Shown here: piece by piece, positions 1 to 8,869 of the stretch | Layout: each line of letters opens with the position of its first letter | Numbering within the stretch: the stretch's first letter is position 1 | Source of the DNA: Pseudomonas fontis | GTDB lineage: Bacteria; Pseudomonadota; Gammaproteobacteria; Pseudomonadales; Pseudomonadaceae | Reading direction: 5' to 3' | Assembly (NCBI RefSeq): GCF_028656955.1 | Contig: NZ_JAMDGY010000061.1 | Location: 1-64,000, forward strand | DNA: 64,000 bases | Made by a program: the position numbers and the translations under genes | Notes under the pieces: generated by a model | The model's database searches: none | What the model was told of the DNA's origin: nothing | What the model saw: only the letters and a program-made list of their open reading frames with translations

Positions 1-36
1 GCCGCTACGCAGCCAATCGCGGTGAAGGGCAGCTAA
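1..36. other. window edge, no gene
   Basis: These 36 bases lie downstream of the first leftward gene. They are too short to assign. Confidence 0.5.
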
Positions 37-1548
37 TCAGCCTTTGACCTGCCGCTCATGCATCCGCGCCAACTGACGCTCCAGCATCGACGGGTACGGC
101 TCCATCAGGCGTTCTACACAGCACGCACCCTCAGGGCTGGCAATCGGGCGAATGCGCGCCCGCTGACGGATCAGCGCGTCGTCACTGATCTTGCGCTCTA
201 CCAGCAACAGATTGCGACTGTGCTGCGACAACGCCAGGGCATCCTGCGCCTTCTCGGTCAGCAACAGGTCAATCTGGCTCAACCCATGCAGGTCCTCGCC
301 CAGCACCAGGCCCAGCTGCAACTGCAAGGTAATGCCACTGTCCGCCACTTCAACCTGCAACGCATGCCCCAGGGCCCGCAGCAGCTCGCCACAGCAAATG
401 GCATTGGTCAGGTAGTCATCACCGCTGTCCTGACGATGGAACAGCAGCAACGTGCTGCCATCGTTCAGCGTATGCACTTCGCTTTCATACAGCGACGCCG
501 CCTGGTCCAGGCAGTCGCGGTAGCGCTCGAGCAACTCGGTCAGGCGCGCACGCGGCAGGCGCCGCAACTGCTCCTGGGAACCCAGTTGCACCGCCAGCAC
601 GGCACTCGCCTGTGGCAGGCGCGGTGCAGCAGGCGGGGCTACGACCGGGTGATCAGCGCTCTCGTCACGCAGGTCGGCAAAGGCGTCATCGTCTTCGTCA
701 TCCGCCGCCGCACGAATCACCGGCTTGGCCACCGCAGGCGCCTCATCGAAGCCCGGGTCGCGCAGGTTGCGCACCTGGAACGCCGGCTGCGGCTCGTCGT
801 CGTCCTCGTCCTCGTCCTCGTCCTCGACTTCCGGCTCCGGCTCGACCTCACGCGGTGGCGGGGCAAAGCGGGCGTGCAACTGACGGGCAAGGTCGCCGAT
901 CTCGTCCTGACGCTCAGTCGCCGGGGTGTATTCGTCCAGGTCGCGCAGCCAGACCCGCAGTTGCAGCAGTGGCGTCGAAATGAACCGACCCAGGCGCAGG
1001 CTCAAGGCCAAGGCCAGGGCCAGTAAAATGGCCGCCAGAATGCCCATGCTCTGCAGGCTGATGGTCAGCGGCTGCTGGAACTGGCTCATGTCCAGGCTGA
1101 TGCGCAGTTGCCCGGCGGTCACGTCCTGGAAGGTGATCTTGGTCTGGTACAGGCCTTCGACTTCGCCCAGCAGGCTGTTTTTCGGGCGCTGGCCGGCCTC
1201 GGCAAGAATCCGGTTGTCGACGCTGTAGATGGCCGCATGGGCCACTAGCGGGTTCTTCACCAGGTTGCCGAGCAGCACATTGAGGCTGAGGATGTCGTTG
1301 GACACCAACAGCTCGGTGGCCGAGGTCGCGGTCTGGGTGGTCAGGCTCTGACCCAGGGCGTCGGCCTGCTCGTGCATGGCTTGTTTGAACTGCAAACCCA
1401 TCACGCCCGCATAGATCACCAGGGCCAGTGCGACCAGGAAGACGTTATGGCAGGCAATCCGCAATGCCAGGGGTATGCGACGTTGGCGCAAGGCACGGAA
1501 GATCAACAGGAAGAAGTTATCGGTTTTAACGGGCGTGGGCCGGTTCAC
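37..1548 (-). CDS. YtjB/Smp (AhpA)-type inner-membrane protein
   Basis: Predicted inner-membrane protein of 503 residues with a signalling-protein layout. An N-terminal membrane helix (about residues 30-55) is followed by a short periplasmic segment, a second helix near residue 170, a HAMP-like stretch, a highly acidic Glu/Asp linker, and a cytoplasmic C-terminal domain that looks like a degenerate nucleotide-cyclase/GGDEF-like fold without an obvious catalytic motif. The reading frame stays open into serB, so the GTG at 1548 is preferred because it keeps the two divergent genes apart and starts just before the first helix; an ATG further upstream is possible. In enterobacteria the same family (YtjB/Smp) also sits beside serB, which supports the family call. 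The molecular function is unknown. Confidence 0.75.
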   Translation of the reverse strand: MNRPTPVKTDNFFLLIFRALRQRRIPLALRIACHNVFLVALALVIYAGVMGLQFKQAMHEQADALGQSLTTQTATSATELLVSNDILSLNVLLGNLVKNPLVAHAAIYSVDNRILAEAGQRPKNSLLGEVEGLYQTKITFQDVTAGQLRISLDMSQFQQPLTISLQSMGILAAILLALALALSLRLGRFISTPLLQLRVWLRDLDEYTPATERQDEIGDLARQLHARFAPPPREVEPEPEVEDEDEDEDDDEPQPAFQVRNLRDPGFDEAPAVAKPVIRAAADDEDDDAFADLRDESADHPVVAPPAAPRLPQASAVLAVQLGSQEQLRRLPRARLTELLERYRDCLDQAASLYESEVHTLNDGSTLLLFHRQDSGDDYLTNAICCGELLRALGHALQVEVADSGITLQLQLGLVLGEDLHGLSQIDLLLTEKAQDALALSQHSRNLLLVERKISDDALIRQRARIRPIASPEGACCVERLMEPYPSMLERQLARMHERQVKG

Positions 1549-1683
1549 AGAGCGCGGCTCTTTATGTCGGAGAAGTTGCTGCGCAGTATAGCGACCGACC
1601 ATGGGACGGCAAAGCATCGACTGCGCCCGATGGTCTACGAAAATCGGTAGAATGCGCTTTTTTTCAACCAGTCGGAGCCCGTC

Positions 1684-2901
1684 TTGCGCGAAATCGTCCT
1701 GATCAACATCACCGGTGAAGACCGTCCAGGTCTCACTTCGGCCATCACCGGCGTCCTGGTTCAGGACGGTGTGAACATCCTCGACATGAGCCAGGCTGTG
1801 ATTCACGGCACGCTGTCATTCGGATTGCTGGTTGAGTTCAACGCCGCGGCACAGGCCGCTGCCACCTGTGAAGCCGTGCGCAGCACCGCTGAATCGCTGG
1901 GCCAGCAGGTGCGCGTAAGCAGCATGTCCGAAGCTGATTACCAGCGTTGGGTCCAGGCCCAGGGCGCAGGTCGCCACATCGTCACCCTGATGAGCCGCAA
2001 GATCAGCGCCGACCAGGTGCAGCGAGTAAGCGCGATCACCAGCGCACATGGCCTGAATATCGAAGCTATCGACCGTCTGTCCGGTCGTGTGGCGCTGGAC
2101 GCGGTTGCCGATGCGCAGAGCAAGGCTTGCCTGGAGTTTTCCGTGCGTGGCGATCCGGCTGATCCGCTGGCCCTGCGCGCCGCGTTCCTCAACCTGTCCC
2201 AGGAACTGGGCATCGACATCGCCTTCCAGGAGGATTCGCTGTTCCGGCGCCACCGCCGCCTGGCGGTGTTCGACATGGACTCGACCCTGATCGAAGCCGA
2301 AGTGATCGACGAGTTGGCCAAAGCTGCCGGCGTGGGCGAGCAAGTCTCGGAAATCACCGAGCGCGCCATGCGCGGCGAACTGGATTTTCGCGCCAGCTTC
2401 AAGGAGCGCCTGGCGCTGCTCAAGGGCCTGGACGTCGGTGTACTGGACGAGATCGGCGCTTCCCTGCGCCTGACCGAAGGCACCGAAAATCTGTTCGCCG
2501 AGCTCAAGCGCCTGGGCTACAAGACCGCCATCCTGTCCGGCGGCTTCACCTACTTCGCCAAGCAGTTGCAGGCCAAGCTGGGTATCGACTATGTGTTTGC
2601 CAACGAATTGGAAGTGGTGGACGGCAAGGTCACCGGCGTTGCCATCGAGCCGATCGTTGATGCCCAGCGCAAGGCCGACCTGCTGACCGAGCTGGCCCAG
2701 CGCGAAGGCCTGCAGATGGAACAGACGATTGCCGTCGGTGACGGCGCCAATGACCTGCCGATGCTGGCGCTGGCCGGGCTGGGCGTGGCGTTCCGGGCCA
2801 AACCGCTGGTCCGTCAGTCGGCCAGGCAGGCGATCTCCACCCTGGGCCTGGACGGCGTGCTGTACCTGCTTGGGGTCCGCGAACGTGAAGGGCGTGGCTG
2901 A
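1684..2901 (+). CDS. serB: phosphoserine phosphatase SerB
   Basis: Catalyses the last step of L-serine synthesis, hydrolysing O-phospho-L-serine to serine and phosphate in the cytoplasm. The 405-residue protein carries two ACT-like regulatory domains (about 1-80 and 95-175) before a HAD phosphatase domain. The HAD domain has the nucleophile motif DMDST (Asp197 and Asp199) and a late GDGAND Mg-binding motif. The two N-terminal ACT modules are typical of pseudomonad and mycobacterial SerB, while E. coli SerB is shorter. The start is a TTG preceded by GGAG at a good distance. It is divergent from the YtjB-like gene; a TAGAAT word at 1648-1653 could be its -10 element. Confidence 0.95.
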   Translation: MREIVLINITGEDRPGLTSAITGVLVQDGVNILDMSQAVIHGTLSFGLLVEFNAAAQAAATCEAVRSTAESLGQQVRVSSMSEADYQRWVQAQGAGRHIVTLMSRKISADQVQRVSAITSAHGLNIEAIDRLSGRVALDAVADAQSKACLEFSVRGDPADPLALRAAFLNLSQELGIDIAFQEDSLFRRHRRLAVFDMDSTLIEAEVIDELAKAAGVGEQVSEITERAMRGELDFRASFKERLALLKGLDVGVLDEIGASLRLTEGTENLFAELKRLGYKTAILSGGFTYFAKQLQAKLGIDYVFANELEVVDGKVTGVAIEPIVDAQRKADLLTELAQREGLQMEQTIAVGDGANDLPMLALAGLGVAFRAKPLVRQSARQAISTLGLDGVLYLLGVREREGRG

Positions 2902-2970
2902 TCGCGAACGGTTCTAACCGTTTGTCCTGCTCCGCGTTTCCCCGGATTTGCAGCTACTAGGCTTGCTCGC

Positions 2971-3021
2971 GTACGGCCCATTTCCCAGGGCCGTACCACC
3001 CGCAGCGTCGTCTGCGGGTTT
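2971..3021 (+). terminator. double hairpin after serB
   Basis: Two consecutive inverted repeats lie here: GTACGGCCC/GGGCCGTAC (2971-2979 with 2988-2996) and ACCCGCAG/CTGCGGGT (2998-3005 with 3012-3019), the second followed by TTT. They probably end serB transcription before the lectin gene, although the T-tract is short. Confidence 0.55.
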
Positions 3022-3050
3022 CCCAGAGCAACTTCAAGGAGATGAAGTTC

Positions 3051-3452
3051 ATGTCTAAGTACGCAGTGGAAAATCAATGGGGCGGTAGTTCTGCACCTTG
3101 GCATCCGGGTGGAACCTGGAAGCTCGGGGCGCGGGACAACCAGAAGGTGGTCGCCGTCGATATCCGTTCCGGCGACGGTGGTGTCACCTTCAAAGGCAAC
3201 ATGACCTATGCCGGCGAAGGGCCGATCGGCTTCCAGGCCAAGCGCGTCGCGCACAACCGTTATGAGGTGCAGAACCAGTGGGGCGGCAATGATGCGCCCT
3301 GGCATCCGGGCGGGGAGTGGGTCATCGGCGGGCGGGACAACCAGAGCGTGGTTGCCTTGAGCGTCAAGTCCGGCGATGGCGGCAAGAGCCTCGACGGCAC
3401 CAACACCTATGCCGAAGAAGGACCTATCGGCTTCCGTAGCCACCTGGAATAG
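3051..3452 (+). CDS. OAA-family high-mannose lectin (two repeats)
   Basis: A 133-residue protein made of two homologous blocks of about 66 residues. Each block opens with a NQWGG...APWHPGG segment, continues with a R-DNQ-VVA strand and a SGDGG turn, and closes with a TYA-EGPIGF motif. This is the hallmark of the Oscillatoria agardhii agglutinin (OAA) family, whose members, including one from P. fluorescens, form a single compact beta-barrel and bind branched high-mannose glycans through loops containing the WGG and GEGPIGF segments. No signal peptide or membrane segment is seen. The ATG at 3051 is chosen because AAGGAG (3036-3041) is nine bases before it; the ATG at 3042 directly abuts that site. 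Flanking terminators suggest it is a single-gene unit. The biological target in this bacterium is unknown. Confidence 0.92.
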   Translation: MSKYAVENQWGGSSAPWHPGGTWKLGARDNQKVVAVDIRSGDGGVTFKGNMTYAGEGPIGFQAKRVAHNRYEVQNQWGGNDAPWHPGGEWVIGGRDNQSVVALSVKSGDGGKSLDGTNTYAEEGPIGFRSHLE

Positions 3453-3474
3453 CGCATACGCTATCAGCTGAAAC

Positions 3475-3505
3475 ACCGCCCCGTGCTAGCCGGGGCGGTT
3501 TGTTG
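3475..3505. terminator. terminator between lectin gene and psd
   Basis: ACCGCCCC (3475-3482) pairs perfectly with GGGGCGGT (3492-3499), followed by TTTGTT. It lies between the converging lectin and psd genes and could serve both. Confidence 0.75.
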
Positions 3506-3510
3506 CCTGA

Positions 3511-4374
3511 TCAGGCCTGTGCAGGGTCGGCCAGGCGCTCGCCCATGCTGACGGCAGAACCGGCGCCCAACGACTCGGCCCACTTGACCTGCTCCGGGCC
3601 AAACAGCACGACGGCCGTCGAACCCAGTTTGAAGCGACCCAGCTCCGCACCTTTTTCCAGGTGGATCGGCGCGCGGGCGGCTTCGTCGTAGCGGAAGGTT
3701 TTCAGCTCGCGTTTCGGCGGGGTGACCAGGCCAGCCCAGACGGTCTCGATCGAGGCAACGATCATCGCACCGACCAGCACCACGGCCATCGGGCCGCGTT
3801 CGGTGTCGAACAGGCAGACCACGCGCTCGTTGCGCGCGAACAGCTCCGGGACGTTTTCAGCGGTGGTCTGGTTGACCGAGAACAGGCGGCCCGGCACGTA
3901 GATCATTTCACGCAGGGTACCGGCCAGCGGCATGTGCACGCGGTGGTAGTCCTTGGGCGACAGGTAGATGGTGGCGAACTCGCCGCCCATGAACGGTGCG
4001 GCATTGGCCGGATCACCGCCCAGCAGTTCCACGGCGCTGAAGCTGTGGCCCTTGGCCTGGAAGATGCGACCGTGCTCGATCGGGCCGAGTTGGCTGACGG
4101 CGCCGTCGGCCGGGCAGAGGATCGCCCCTGGGGTTTCGTCCAGCGGGCGCGCGCCCGGCTTCAGTGCGCGGGTGAAGAAGGCGTTGAAGTGCTCGTAGGC
4201 GCTGAGGTCTTCGACCAGGGCCTGGGACATGTCGACCTGATAGCGCTTGGCGAACCAGGCGGTGAAGGCGTTCTTGAACCAGCGCACGCGGCATTCGGCG
4301 ATGCAGCCGGCCAGGCGCGAGAGCAGGTGATGCGGCAACAGGTACTGGCTGATGATGAACAAACGGGATTTCAT
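3511..4374 (-). CDS. psd: phosphatidylserine decarboxylase proenzyme
   Basis: Makes phosphatidylethanolamine by decarboxylating phosphatidylserine at the inner membrane. The 287-residue proenzyme carries the self-cleavage motif LGST near its C-terminus (Ser252), where the serine becomes the pyruvoyl cofactor and the chain splits into a large beta and a small alpha subunit. An HMPLAG segment and a YLSPKDYHRVH segment are typical of the prokaryotic type I enzyme. It lies 15 bases downstream of rhdA on the same strand, so the two are probably co-transcribed. Confidence 0.95.
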   Translation of the reverse strand: MKSRLFIISQYLLPHHLLSRLAGCIAECRVRWFKNAFTAWFAKRYQVDMSQALVEDLSAYEHFNAFFTRALKPGARPLDETPGAILCPADGAVSQLGPIEHGRIFQAKGHSFSAVELLGGDPANAAPFMGGEFATIYLSPKDYHRVHMPLAGTLREMIYVPGRLFSVNQTTAENVPELFARNERVVCLFDTERGPMAVVLVGAMIVASIETVWAGLVTPPKRELKTFRYDEAARAPIHLEKGAELGRFKLGSTAVVLFGPEQVKWAESLGAGSAVSMGERLADPAQA

Positions 4375-4389
4375 TGAGTTTCCTTAGCG

Positions 4390-5199
4390 TCAAACTTCTA
4401 CAGGCGTGTCCGGGTGGTTGCCCCATTCGCCCCAGGAACCGGCATATGCCTTGACCCGTGGATAGCCAAGCGCCTTGGCGACCAGGTAGGTAAAGCCGGA
4501 ACGGTGATGTGTCTGGCAGTGGGTGACCACTTCCTTGTCCTTGCTGATGCCCAGTTGCTCGAGAATCTCGGGCATGTCCTTGCGGATGCGCAGGGCGTTG
4601 TTCATGTCCATGCCGGCGGTCCATTCGAAATTGACCGCGCCGGGGATATGCCCGCCTTTGGCGGCGAGGACTTTCTCACCACGGTATTCGGCAGGGCTGC
4701 GGGCGTCCCAGATGGCCAGGTCGGCGGCACCCAGGCGGCTTTGCAGGTATTCGCGGGTGGCGGTCGGCTCATCGTGCAGCCTGAGGCGGACTGGTTCGCC
4801 AGCACTGGCGGGTACTTCGGTGCTCAGGGTGCTGGCCGGCCAAGCCTGGGCGCCACCGTTGAGGTAGTGATAACGGCTATGGCCGATCACGTCGAGCAGC
4901 CAGATGAAACGACCGGCCCAGCCGCCGCCTTCATCGTCGTACACCACGTAGACGGCATCGGGGTTGTGCCCCAGCTCACCGAACAGCTTTTCCAGGTCGG
5001 CCTTGGCTGGCAGCAGGCCGGGCGCCGGTGGCTGGCCGAGCTGGGTGCGCTTGGGGTCGACAAAGCGTGCGCCCGGGATGTGCCCGCTGCCATAGCGGTT
5101 GGCGCTGGTCAGGTCGACCAGGATCAACGCTGGCGCATCCAGGCGGGCTTGCAGGTCTGCGGGCTCGATTACCAGCGGCAAGCCGGAAAAGTCAGTCAT
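4390..5199 (-). CDS. rhdA: thiosulfate sulfurtransferase (rhodanese) RhdA
   Basis: A two-domain rhodanese of 269 residues. The N-terminal domain is inactive and the C-terminal domain has the active-site loop CQTHHRS with the persulfide-forming Cys228. This exact loop is characteristic of Azotobacter/Pseudomonas RhdA and differs from the CG(S/T)GV loop of mercaptopyruvate sulfurtransferases, so thiosulfate:cyanide-type sulfur transfer or general sulfane-sulfur delivery is the likely role. No secretion signal is seen, so it should be cytoplasmic. It is probably first in an operon with psd. Confidence 0.92.
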   Translation of the reverse strand: MTDFSGLPLVIEPADLQARLDAPALILVDLTSANRYGSGHIPGARFVDPKRTQLGQPPAPGLLPAKADLEKLFGELGHNPDAVYVVYDDEGGGWAGRFIWLLDVIGHSRYHYLNGGAQAWPASTLSTEVPASAGEPVRLRLHDEPTATREYLQSRLGAADLAIWDARSPAEYRGEKVLAAKGGHIPGAVNFEWTAGMDMNNALRIRKDMPEILEQLGISKDKEVVTHCQTHHRSGFTYLVAKALGYPRVKAYAGSWGEWGNHPDTPVEV

Positions 5200-5245
5200 C
5201 CAGGGTCTCCACGTCGAAAGAGAGGGGGCGATTGTAGCGCATGGC

Positions 5246-6784
5246 TCAGGCGCTGCGGTTGCTGAAGACGGTCAAGGCGCGCTCGATACATTGCGCGGTT
5301 TTTCCAAAGGCTTGCACGCTGACATCGTTGAGCGGCCCGCCGCCCTGGTCGGCAAGCACCAGCATGATCACCCGGCCATTGCTCGCCAACGAGCGTAGCA
5401 GCAGGTGCTCACCGCGGAACAAGGCGCGCAGTGGTGCCGGCAACAACGCGGCAAACTGGGCGTGATTCTCTGGCGTCAGGCGCAGTTGCGCCGACTGGGT
5501 CAGCAAGCGTTGCAGCAACTTGCTCTGGGCCACCGGGAGCACCAGGTTGGCGGTTTCTGCGGGCAAGCCGGCCACCTGGTGTACGCGCAGCGAGGTGTGC
5601 TCCTTCTCGGCCATCAGCATCAGCACCCGGCGCATGCCGCAGGCCTTGAAGGCGTCGAAGGCCTTGCCGGTCAGGTGCATGGCATTGGTAAAGGGGCTTG
5701 GCTCCTTGAGCAGCTCGGCGCAATCCGCGCGCCAGGTGGTCAGGGCCTCGGGCGTCGGCGCTGCCGGTGCGCGCATGCCACGCGGCACGTAGTGCGCATC
5801 CCAGGGCCAGATGAGCATTTCTGCCGGGTGGAACAGGCCCGGGCCGGCGTGCTTGCGCGCACTGTGCGCGGCTTGCTGGTGCACCTGCTGCTGTACATCT
5901 TCCAGCGGCACTTGCAGGTACAGGCTGGTCAGTTGTTGCCAGCGCAGGACATGCGGGCAGTTCCACGCCTGTTGCGCCGCCAGTGCCAGGCCGTTGGCCA
6001 GCAGCACGGTATTGGCCGGTTGGTTCCACCAGCGGCTCAGCGCCGGTTCGGCGTCGAGCAACTGTTGCTGGCGCAGCGGGTCGTCATGGTCGCGGGCGAT
6101 GTGCAGGATGCGCACCAGCAGGCGCCGTTCGCCCTGCAACAGGTGGTAGCCCTGGGTGACCCAGGCGGGCAGGCGCCAGAACTCGGCCAGGGTCTGGCAC
6201 AGGTTGAGCAGCGGTACGCCGAACAACTCACGCTCCACCCTGGGCGCCGACTCGCCCTTGTGCACCACGCGCAACTCCCATTCTTCCAGCAGCTTGGGGT
6301 GGGTGAGGGCCAGCGGCCACAGCGGCGAGAGGAACAGCAGGCTGCCCCAGTGGATCTCCTGCCAGAGCCGCGCCAGGCGGCTGGCGAACAGCCCGTTGGC
6401 CTGTTGGCTGGCGTGCTGGCTGATCATCTGCAGGTGGCGCAGGGTCAGCGGAATTTGCGCCATCGGCAGCGTCGGCAATCGTTGTAACAATTCTTCGGCA
6501 CGCTGCAGACCCAGGCGGTTAAGCGCGATCTCAAGGCTTTCGGCCGGTGCGGCGAGGCTTTCATGGGTGTGCCGGTTGGCCTCGCGCATCACGCTGAGCA
6601 CCAATGCTGGACTATCCTGCATCAGCTCGGCGATGTCGCGAAGGGAGCGGCGGCTGTCGCCGATCGCGGCTTTCACACGTTCGTGGCTGTCGACTGGTAC
6701 GGGCAATTGCACGCCGTCCAGCAGTTTGATCCAAGCGTCTAGAGTCTTTGGAATGTTAGTTGGCACGATGGTTTCACTAAGCAT
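5246..6784 (-). CDS. HDOD-domain protein
   Basis: A 512-residue cytoplasmic protein with an N-terminal HDOD domain (about residues 15-200; helix-rich, with segments such as SVMREANR and LEIALNRLGLQRAEELL) and a long C-terminal part that may be a divergent GAF-like module (KACGMRRVLMLMAEKEH). The HDOD fold is related to HD phosphohydrolases but lacks the HD metal site, and it usually works as a scaffold in signalling. The ATG at 6784 is preferred over an upstream in-frame start because it begins the conserved region and leaves room for a divergent promoter with motA. A link to motility is inferred only from that neighbourhood. Confidence 0.8.
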   Translation of the reverse strand: MLSETIVPTNIPKTLDAWIKLLDGVQLPVPVDSHERVKAAIGDSRRSLRDIAELMQDSPALVLSVMREANRHTHESLAAPAESLEIALNRLGLQRAEELLQRLPTLPMAQIPLTLRHLQMISQHASQQANGLFASRLARLWQEIHWGSLLFLSPLWPLALTHPKLLEEWELRVVHKGESAPRVERELFGVPLLNLCQTLAEFWRLPAWVTQGYHLLQGERRLLVRILHIARDHDDPLRQQQLLDAEPALSRWWNQPANTVLLANGLALAAQQAWNCPHVLRWQQLTSLYLQVPLEDVQQQVHQQAAHSARKHAGPGLFHPAEMLIWPWDAHYVPRGMRAPAAPTPEALTTWRADCAELLKEPSPFTNAMHLTGKAFDAFKACGMRRVLMLMAEKEHTSLRVHQVAGLPAETANLVLPVAQSKLLQRLLTQSAQLRLTPENHAQFAALLPAPLRALFRGEHLLLRSLASNGRVIMLVLADQGGGPLNDVSVQAFGKTAQCIERALTVFSNRSA

Positions 6785-6915
6785 GCTGGAAAATGGCCGA
6801 ACTGGCTTTTCGCCTTGACTGGCTATAGTCTGGCGCAGATCTGCCGATAAGTAGAAGAAGAGTTTTACGAACTTCCGCACCCGACCCTGACCCCGACTGT
6901 AAGTGCTTTCAACCT

Positions 6916-7767
6916 ATGGCTAAAATTATCGGCATCATCGTCGTATTCGCGAGCGTGCTTGGCGGATATGTTCTTTCTCACGGCAAGATCGCTGCGCTGA
7001 TTCAGCCTTTCGAGGTGCTGATCATCGGTGGTGCGGCGTTCGGTGCGTTCCTGCAATCCAACCCCGGCTACATGACCAAGTTGGTCATCAAGAAGTCGCT
7101 GAGCATGTTCAGCACGCGCTTCACGCATACCTTCTATATAGAAGTGCTGGGGCTGGTCTATGAAATTCTCAACAAGAGCCGCCGCGAAGGCATGATGGCG
7201 ATCGAGGCGGATATCGAAGACGCCTCGGCCAGCCCGATCTTTGCCAAGTACCCTGCGGTGCTCAAGGATGAACGCATGACCGCGTTCATTTGTGACTACC
7301 TGCGCATCATGTCCACCGGCAACATGGCACCCCACGAGTTGGAGGGCCTGTTCGACATGGAGCTGCTGAGCCTGAAGGAAGAGCTGGAGCACCCTTCCCA
7401 CGCAGTCAACGGCATTGCCGACGGCATGCCCGGTTTCGGTATCGTTGCGGCGGTACTGGGTATCGTGATCACCATGGCCTCGCTGGGTGAAGGCGACCAG
7501 AAGTCCATCGGCCTGCACGTAGGTGCGGCGCTGGTGGGTACCTTCTTCGGTATTCTGGCGGCCTACGGCTTCTTCGGCCCGCTGGCCAACGCCCTGCGTC
7601 ACGACGCCAAGGAAGAGCTGAACATCTACGAAGCCATCAAGGCCTCGCTGGTAGCTTCGGCTTCGGGCATGCCGCCGTCGCTGGCGGTCGAGTTCGGTCG
7701 CAAGGTGCTGTACCCGGCCCACCGTCCAAGCTTCGCCGAGCTGGAACAAGCGGTCCGCGGTCGCTAA
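6916..7767 (+). CDS. motA: flagellar motor stator protein MotA
   Basis: Proton-channel stator subunit of the flagellar motor. The 283-residue protein has the four membrane helices of MotA: residues 2-20 and 30-50, then a cytoplasmic loop, then two helices at about 170-220 with the GMPGFGIVAAVLG and GAALVGTFFGILAAYG motifs. The length is typical of the E. coli-type MotA. motB follows three bases later. Pseudomonads usually have a second stator set (MotCD) elsewhere. Confidence 0.96.
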   Translation: MAKIIGIIVVFASVLGGYVLSHGKIAALIQPFEVLIIGGAAFGAFLQSNPGYMTKLVIKKSLSMFSTRFTHTFYIEVLGLVYEILNKSRREGMMAIEADIEDASASPIFAKYPAVLKDERMTAFICDYLRIMSTGNMAPHELEGLFDMELLSLKEELEHPSHAVNGIADGMPGFGIVAAVLGIVITMASLGEGDQKSIGLHVGAALVGTFFGILAAYGFFGPLANALRHDAKEELNIYEAIKASLVASASGMPPSLAVEFGRKVLYPAHRPSFAELEQAVRGR

Positions 7768-7770
7768 GCC

Positions 7771-8799
7771 ATGGAGAACAATCAACCCATTATCGTCAAG
7801 CGCATCAAGCGCTATGGCGACGGCCACCACGGTGGCGCCTGGAAGATTGCCTTCGCCGACTTTGCCACGGCAATGATGGCGTTCTTCCTGGTGCTCTGGT
7901 TGCTGTCCACGGCCACGCCCGAACAGAAGATCGCCATTGCCGGCTACTTCAAGGACCCGATCGGTTTCACCGAGAGCGGTACGCCGTTCATCATCGACCT
8001 GGGTGGTTCGCCCGAGCTTGCGCCGGACAAGACCATCAACCCCGAGGAAAAGACCGAGCCTACCCCTGACACCAGCATCCAGTTGGAGAAGGACCAGGTC
8101 GAGAACATGGCCGAGCAGGTTGAGCGCGAGCGCCTGGAACTGCTGCTGCAGGAACTGCAGAACAAGGTTGAAGAAAACCCGCAGTTGCAGAAGTTCAAGG
8201 ACCAGATTCTCTTCGAGATCACCCAGGACGGCCTGCGCATCCAGATCATGGACGCCGAGAACCGGCCGATGTTCGACATCGGCAGCGCGCGCTTGCAGCC
8301 ATACTTCGAAGACATCCTGCTGGCCATGGCCGACACCATCAAGGCGGTGCCGAACAAGATCAGCATCAGTGGCCATACCGACGCCAAGCCGTACGCCGGC
8401 ACCGGCGACTTCGGCAACTGGGAGCTGTCGGCCAACCGTGCCAACGCCGCACGCCGTGCCTTGGTCGCAGGCGGCTACCCGGATACCCAGGTGGCGCGAG
8501 TCGTGGGCTACGCATCGTCGTCGCTGTTCGACCGGGCCAACCCGTTCAACCCGGTCAACCGGCGCATCGACATTGTCGTGCTGACCAAGAAGGCCCAGCG
8601 TGCGCTGGAAGGTGAGCAGGGCGCGCCGGCCACACCGGAAGGCGCTGCCCCTGGTGCTGCTGCACCGACCACCCCGGAAGGCGGCGCTGCTGCGCCAGCG
8701 CCGGTGGAGCCGGAGCCGATGCAGCCACGCGAATTGCGCGAGAAGCTGAACATCTTCGAAGACGGTACGTTGAAGATGGACGAGCCTGGCAAGCAATAA
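7771..8799 (+). CDS. motB: flagellar motor stator protein MotB
   Basis: Peptidoglycan-anchoring partner of MotA. A short cytoplasmic N-terminus leads into one membrane helix (about 28-47) that carries the proton-binding aspartate (Asp30 in KIAFADF). A linker follows, then an OmpA-like peptidoglycan-binding domain with SGHTDAKPY and an NRRIDIVVL strand. The 342-residue chain ends in a Pro/Ala-rich tail, residues about 285-320, that is longer than strictly needed for the fold. It is translationally coupled to motA. Confidence 0.96.
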   Translation: MENNQPIIVKRIKRYGDGHHGGAWKIAFADFATAMMAFFLVLWLLSTATPEQKIAIAGYFKDPIGFTESGTPFIIDLGGSPELAPDKTINPEEKTEPTPDTSIQLEKDQVENMAEQVERERLELLLQELQNKVEENPQLQKFKDQILFEITQDGLRIQIMDAENRPMFDIGSARLQPYFEDILLAMADTIKAVPNKISISGHTDAKPYAGTGDFGNWELSANRANAARRALVAGGYPDTQVARVVGYASSSLFDRANPFNPVNRRIDIVVLTKKAQRALEGEQGAPATPEGAAPGAAAPTTPEGGAAAPAPVEPEPMQPRELREKLNIFEDGTLKMDEPGKQ

Positions 8800-8810
8800 G
8801 CCGCAACACG

Positions 8811-8846
8811 ACAACGCCCGCCTGGAGTGATCCCGGCGGGCGTTGT
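8811..8846. terminator. 12-bp perfect stem between motB and the TIR-like gene
   Basis: ACAACGCCCGCC (8811-8822) pairs without mismatch with GGCGGGCGTTGT (8835-8846). It lies between two converging genes and probably works in both directions, though neither side has a strong T-run. Confidence 0.6.
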
Positions 8847-8869
8847 GCATTCTGGCCGCCAGCAACAGC

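Noticed and set aside
6865..8865. Long open frame antisense to motA and motB
   Set aside because: It spans both conserved stator genes in the opposite strand and has no domain features.
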